This document shows positions 5,634-8,818 of a stretch of 8,818 nucleotides of DNA, piece by piece. The DNA comes from an uncultured bacterium (lineage in GTDB: Bacteria > Cyanobacteriota > Vampirovibrionia > Gastranaerophilales > Gastranaerophilaceae). The notes below the pieces were generated by a model, which saw only the letters and a list, made by a program, of their open reading frames with translations, searched no databases and was not told where the DNA came from. Where the stretch lies: assembly GCA_902782905.1 (NCBI GenBank), contig CACZPB010000199.1, forward strand, positions 1-8,818, written 5' to 3'. Within the stretch, counting starts at the first letter, position 1; the number at the start of each line of letters is the position of its first letter. Position numbers and translations under genes: made by a program.

Positions 5634-5638
5634 TATTT

Positions 5639-7276
5639 ATGAACGGAATTAAGAATTTTGTAATAAAGCATCCGGACCTGTTTACGGTACTGGGTTTGGG
5701 TATCTTGTTTTATTTTATATTTTTTCATAACATTTGGGCTTATGCTCTTATGGATGTTGATGAGACGAGATATGTTTCTATGTCCAAGGATATGTTTAAC
5801 ACAAAAGATTTTTTGACCTTGTATTTGAATAAAGAATTTTTCTTTGAAAAACCTCCGCTTTATTTTTGGGGAGAGTGCTTATCTTTCGGCTTGTTTGGCA
5901 AAATAACCGAATTTACGGCAAGATTTCCTGTCGCTCTATATGGAACCCTTTGTGGATTTTTAACATATTTTGTCGGAAAGAAAATCGTTTCAAAAAGCTA
6001 CGGAGTAGTGTCATCGCTTGTACTTGCAACCTCTTTAGAATTTTTAATTCTGGCAAAGTTTGCAATTCTTGATATAGTCGTTGCGACTTGTGTTTGGTTT
6101 TCGCTCTGTTTTGGAATGCTTACATTCTATGTTCAAGAGAAGAATAAAAAATATTTTTGGTGGCTGTTCTATATATTTTCCGGATTGGCTGTTATGGCAA
6201 AAGGAATTCCGGGGTTTGTAATTCCTTTTGGTTCAATGTTTTTTATCTCAATATATTCTAAAAAGTTTAAAGAAATATTCAGACCGCAATATTTTATTGT
6301 AGGATTTTTGCTGTTTTTTGCAATAACACTTCCTTGGCACATTGTTATGCTAAAAATCCATGATCCGCTATTTTTTAACGAATATGTTATAAAACATCAT
6401 ATAGCAAGATTTTTAGGTTCAGAAGAACTTGGACGTCAACAACCGTTTTATTTTTACTTTTTGACAATTCTGTGGGGATTTTTCCCTTGGATTGTTTCAA
6501 CTCTTTCTGTCCTAATAAGGAAGATTACAAAATTTGATTTTAAATTTAAAGATGTAACAGATACTCAAAGGTTTATGATTTATAACGGAATAATTGCAAT
6601 ATTTACGCTTTTATTCTTTTCATCATCAAAAACAAAATTAATCACGTATATTTTGCCTATTTATGGTTCTCTGGCATGTCTTGGCGGATATATTTGGACA
6701 AGGTATATAATAAGGGGCGAATATTCAAGAATTATTAACAAAACGGTGTATGTTTTAGGAGGCATTTTTATTTTAGCCTCTATTGTTGCTCTTTTTACAC
6801 CGCTGTTTTTACCTGCGGAGTTGAATTCGGATATTGCATCTGCCAAACCGCTTTGCATAACGCTTCTTTTCTTGTGCGGCACTCTTTCTATAGTTTTTGC
6901 TAAAAAAGAAAAGTATTTGAACGTATTTTTTACTTATGTAATATTTATGCTTTGCTTAAGCGCATTTGGAACCGAGAAATTTTTTAAAATTGATTACAAA
7001 TTTGGTCAGGATGATTTGATACAGTACGCAAAATACGCAAAAGAAAACAATAAAAACATAACTTGCTACAAATTTACTCACAAATACTCTCTTATATATT
7101 ATGGTACAGAACCTGTTGTATACGGTGGGGATTTTGATAAAGAAAAAATTCGCACAACATTGAAAAACAAAGACAATCTGGTTATCATAAAGAAAAAGAA
7201 TCTTAATGAAATTGAAGGTTTAAATTACCGTGTGATAGAGAGCGGAAGAAGATATGTGCTAATAGAGGGGCAATAG
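5639..7276 (+). CDS. ArnT/PMT-like GT-C family glycosyltransferase, integral membrane
   Basis: A 545-residue polytopic membrane protein, close in length to ArnT (about 550), which moves 4-amino-4-deoxy-L-arabinose from undecaprenyl phosphate to lipid A. I count roughly a dozen hydrophobic segments, starting with residues 14-34. The first periplasmic loop carries the family's acidic signature DVDETRY (39-45), where Asp41 is the probable catalytic residue, and FFEKPPLYFW (68-77), matching the conserved E-K-P-P-L motif. Further shared features are HDPLFFNEYVIKHHIARF and QQPFYFYFLTILWGFFPW. The last 90 or so residues form a soluble, probably periplasmic, alpha/beta domain. The gene ends three bases before waaA, so the pair is co-transcribed and a role in lipid A/LPS decoration is likely. 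The sugar is not readable from sequence, and no arnA/B/C/D genes are nearby. Transfer of another polyprenyl-linked sugar to LPS or to protein is possible. The start is chosen for the GAGGGAG site; an in-frame ATG at 5621 and an open frame to 5549 exist. Confidence 0.82.
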   Translation: MNGIKNFVIKHPDLFTVLGLGILFYFIFFHNIWAYALMDVDETRYVSMSKDMFNTKDFLTLYLNKEFFFEKPPLYFWGECLSFGLFGKITEFTARFPVALYGTLCGFLTYFVGKKIVSKSYGVVSSLVLATSLEFLILAKFAILDIVVATCVWFSLCFGMLTFYVQEKNKKYFWWLFYIFSGLAVMAKGIPGFVIPFGSMFFISIYSKKFKEIFRPQYFIVGFLLFFAITLPWHIVMLKIHDPLFFNEYVIKHHIARFLGSEELGRQQPFYFYFLTILWGFFPWIVSTLSVLIRKITKFDFKFKDVTDTQRFMIYNGIIAIFTLLFFSSSKTKLITYILPIYGSLACLGGYIWTRYIIRGEYSRIINKTVYVLGGIFILASIVALFTPLFLPAELNSDIASAKPLCITLLFLCGTLSIVFAKKEKYLNVFFTYVIFMLCLSAFGTEKFFKIDYKFGQDDLIQYAKYAKENNKNITCYKFTHKYSLIYYGTEPVVYGGDFDKEKIRTTLKNKDNLVIIKKKNLNEIEGLNYRVIESGRRYVLIEGQ

Positions 7277-7279
7277 TGA

Positions 7280-8521
7280 ATGATTGGATTTGTAAGCGAA
7301 ATTATATACAGACTGATTTATCCGCTGCTTGTATGGTTGCATAAAAACAGCGGGTATAGTGATGATGCAATCATGCGCAAGCAAGGTAAGTTTGAGACTC
7401 CGGATTTTTCTGATAAGCAAGTTGTAATGTTTCACGGAGTATCTGTAGGTGAGATTAACGCAATAGAAAAACTTATAAAGAAAGCAAGAGAGACTTTTCC
7501 TGATATAAAAATTGTTGTAACAACAGGTACAAACACCGGACAGGAGATTGCACAAAAAAAACTTGGTGATGTTGCAGACTTAATTACATATTTCCCTTTC
7601 GATACTCCAAGCTGCGAGAATCGTTTTCTGGATAAAATTAATCCTAACATTATACTAATGGCAGAAACCGAAATTTGGCCGAATTGGGGTGAAATTTGTA
7701 AAAATCGCGGAATAAAACTTTTTATAATAAACGGAAGAATTTCGGATAGAACATACAATTCATATAAAAATTTAAAATTCTTTTTTAAGCCGTTATTGAA
7801 TAATTATAGCGGTATATTTACTCAAAGCAGTGAAGATTTAGAAAAGTTTTTGAGTCTCGGGACTAATCCTGAAACGACAAAGAGAATGAACAATTTAAAG
7901 TTTGATATAACAGCACCGGAGGTCGATTTTCAAATAGAGAAATTTGGGAGAGTCCTGCTTGCTGCTTCTACCCACACAGGAGAAGATGAAATTGTTATAG
8001 ATGTTTATCAAAGACTTAAGTCAAAGTATAAAGATTTAAAGCTCATAATCGCACCGAGACATCTTACAAGAAAAGAAGATGTTGAACTTATTGTTGGAGA
8101 AAGCGGTTTCACCTATGATTTTCGCTCAAACGGAGTTGATAGTTTAGAAAACATAGATATTTTGATTCTGGATACAATGGGAGAGCTGGGAAAAATGTTT
8201 GCGTTTTCTGACATCGCTTTTATTGGCGGAAGCTTTAATAAAACGGGCGGACATAACCCTCTTGAGGCTATAATATTTGAAAAACCTGTTATATCAGGGC
8301 CTTCTGTCAGCAATTTTAAAGATATATATGCAATAATACAAAATGCAGGAGCCGGTTTTGTAGTGAAAAATCCATCTGAATTTGAACAAATTGCAAATAA
8401 ATTGCTATCAAATAAAAGTTTTTACCACGACACAGTAAATGCGGGAAAAGATGTATTTAAGTCTCAACAAGGTGCTCTGGAATTTGTTATAAAAGAACTT
8501 GAAAAGAATTTAAAAGCCTAA
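7280..8521 (+). CDS. waaA: 3-deoxy-D-manno-octulosonic acid (Kdo) transferase
   Basis: A 413-residue GT-B glycosyltransferase (CAZy GT30) that moves Kdo from CMP-Kdo to the lipid A precursor lipid IVA at the cytoplasmic face of the inner membrane. E. coli WaaA is 425 residues. An N-terminal hydrophobic anchor lies at about 3-20. FHGVSVGE (51-58) holds the probable catalytic base Glu58. The family hallmark ETEIWPN is at 129-135, followed by NGRISDRTY (151-159) and TQSSEDLEKFLSLG (181-194). The C-terminal lobe has NLKFD (205-209), ASTHTGE (229-235), APRH (258-261), DTMGELGKMF (298-307), and GGSFNKTGGHNPLEA (316-330), which forms the CMP site. Every signature I know for the family is present, so it should be active. 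Whether it adds one, two or more Kdo units cannot be read from this sequence. It starts three bases after the glycosyltransferase stop, with AGAGGGG nine bases upstream inside that gene. Its presence is the best evidence for an LPS-bearing outer membrane. Confidence 0.95.
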   Translation: MIGFVSEIIYRLIYPLLVWLHKNSGYSDDAIMRKQGKFETPDFSDKQVVMFHGVSVGEINAIEKLIKKARETFPDIKIVVTTGTNTGQEIAQKKLGDVADLITYFPFDTPSCENRFLDKINPNIILMAETEIWPNWGEICKNRGIKLFIINGRISDRTYNSYKNLKFFFKPLLNNYSGIFTQSSEDLEKFLSLGTNPETTKRMNNLKFDITAPEVDFQIEKFGRVLLAASTHTGEDEIVIDVYQRLKSKYKDLKLIIAPRHLTRKEDVELIVGESGFTYDFRSNGVDSLENIDILILDTMGELGKMFAFSDIAFIGGSFNKTGGHNPLEAIIFEKPVISGPSVSNFKDIYAIIQNAGAGFVVKNPSEFEQIANKLLSNKSFYHDTVNAGKDVFKSQQGALEFVIKELEKNLKA

Positions 8522-8529
8522 TTCTTTCG

Positions 8530-8558
8530 TTGACTTTGGCTTCTATCTGTGGCTTAAT
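8530..8558 (+). promoter_or_regulatory. Possible nadA promoter
   Basis: TTGACT (8530-8535, five of six to TTGACA), 17 bases, then CTTAAT (8553-8558, four of six but lacking the key second A). It lies in the 78-base gap after waaA, where no terminator hairpin is evident, so nadA may also be read from the upstream operon. Confidence 0.35.
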
Positions 8559-8599
8559 TATATTAACCCTAATTTGGGCAGAATGTTTACCGGTGAAAT

Positions 8600-8818
8600 A
8601 TGGATACGTTAGTCGAAAAAATAAATCAGCTTAAAAAAGAAAAGAATGCAGTAATTTTGGCGCACTGCTACCAAAATGTTGAAGTGGATGAAGTTGCTGA
8701 TTTTGTTGGAGATTCTTTATACTTAAGCAGAATGGCGAAAAATACTGATGCTGATATTATTGTGTTTGCAGGCGTTTCTTTTATGGCAGAAACTGCAAAG
8801 CTATTATCGCCAAACAAA
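8600..8818 (+). CDS. nadA: Quinolinate synthase, N-terminal part (cut by window edge)
   Basis: The first 73 codons of NadA, the [4Fe-4S] enzyme that condenses iminoaspartate with dihydroxyacetone phosphate to make quinolinate for NAD synthesis; the gene runs off the right edge. Visible family features are VILAHCYQN (residues 18-26) with the substrate-binding His22 and Tyr24, the GDSLYLSR segment (37-44), ADIIVFAGV (52-60), and SFMAETAKLLSP (61-72). The segment between His22 and Tyr24 is usually H-Y-Y or H-N-Y; here it is H-C-Y. The start is firm: an in-frame TGA (8594-8596) lies one codon before the ATG. The ribosome site is weak, with only GGTGA three bases away. The cluster cysteines lie mostly beyond the window, so integrity cannot be checked. 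nadB and nadC, its common partners, would have to be further right. Confidence 0.93.
   Translation, partial: MDTLVEKINQLKKEKNAVILAHCYQNVEVDEVADFVGDSLYLSRMAKNTDADIIVFAGVSFMAETAKLLSPNK

Noticed and set aside
5549..5638. Thirty-codon N-terminal extension of the glycosyltransferase
   Set aside because: No ribosome site at 5549, the stretch overlaps the likely promoter, and the strong GAGGGAG precedes the ATG at 5639.
5513..5638. CIRCE or other heat-shock operator for the dnaJ-like gene
   Set aside because: The expected TTAGCACTC-N9-GAGTGCTAA inverted repeat is not present, even imperfectly.
7259..7758. Open frames antisense to waaA
   Set aside because: They overlap a fully conserved gene and look like shadows of it, with no supporting start signals.
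1..8818. CRISPR array, insertion sequence, prophage or toxin-antitoxin genes
   Set aside because: No regularly spaced repeats, transposase or integrase motifs or small paired genes were seen; the tRNA edge shows no visible attachment-site duplicate within the window.

Overview
The window (8,818 bases, AT-rich) looks like chromosomal housekeeping DNA from a diderm (outer-membrane) bacterium with the standard genetic code. The evidence for an outer membrane is a Kdo transferase (waaA) sitting directly behind an ArnT-like lipid/sugar transferase, together with a PilMN/PilO-type inner-membrane assembly platform. Low GC, LPS genes, type IV pilus-like genes and a short primary sigma factor would fit a host-associated Melainabacteria/Vampirovibrionia (Gastranaerophilales) genome. 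This is an inference from gene content and remembered protein style, not a search result. Other low-GC diderms (for example Elusimicrobiota or Campylobacterota) are not excluded.

Layout: (1) 1-72, minus, tRNA-Gly(TCC), missing only its 3' end beyond the window. (2) 73-180, a non-coding stretch with a compact hairpin and a possible minus-strand promoter. (3) 181-2556, minus, a two-gene operon. The first gene encodes a fused PilM-PilN (GspL-like) protein and the second a PilO/GspM-like protein. (4) 2557-2642, a divergent control region in which two promoters facing opposite ways appear to occupy the same DNA. (5) 2643-4416, plus, an RlmB/TrmH-family rRNA methyltransferase followed 19 bases later by the RpoD/SigA-type sigma factor. 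(6) 4440-4464, a perfect 11-bp hairpin between convergent genes. (7) 4484-5512, minus, a DnaJ-family co-chaperone with only one of the two usual zinc sites. (8) 5513-5638, a second divergent promoter region. (9) 5639-8521, plus, ArnT-like glycosyltransferase and waaA, three bases apart. (10) 8600 to the right edge, plus, the start of nadA (quinolinate synthase).

The genes fall into envelope work (pilus or secretion platform, lipid A/LPS assembly) and core information or stress functions (rRNA methylation, sigma factor, J-protein, tRNA), with NAD synthesis starting at the edge. I see no mobile element, CRISPR array, toxin-antitoxin pair or defence system. I cannot claim an undescribed system here. 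The points most worth a second look are the PilM-PilN fusion, the structured 73-180 region next to the tRNA, the superimposed divergent promoters at 2580-2610, and the single-zinc-site DnaJ.
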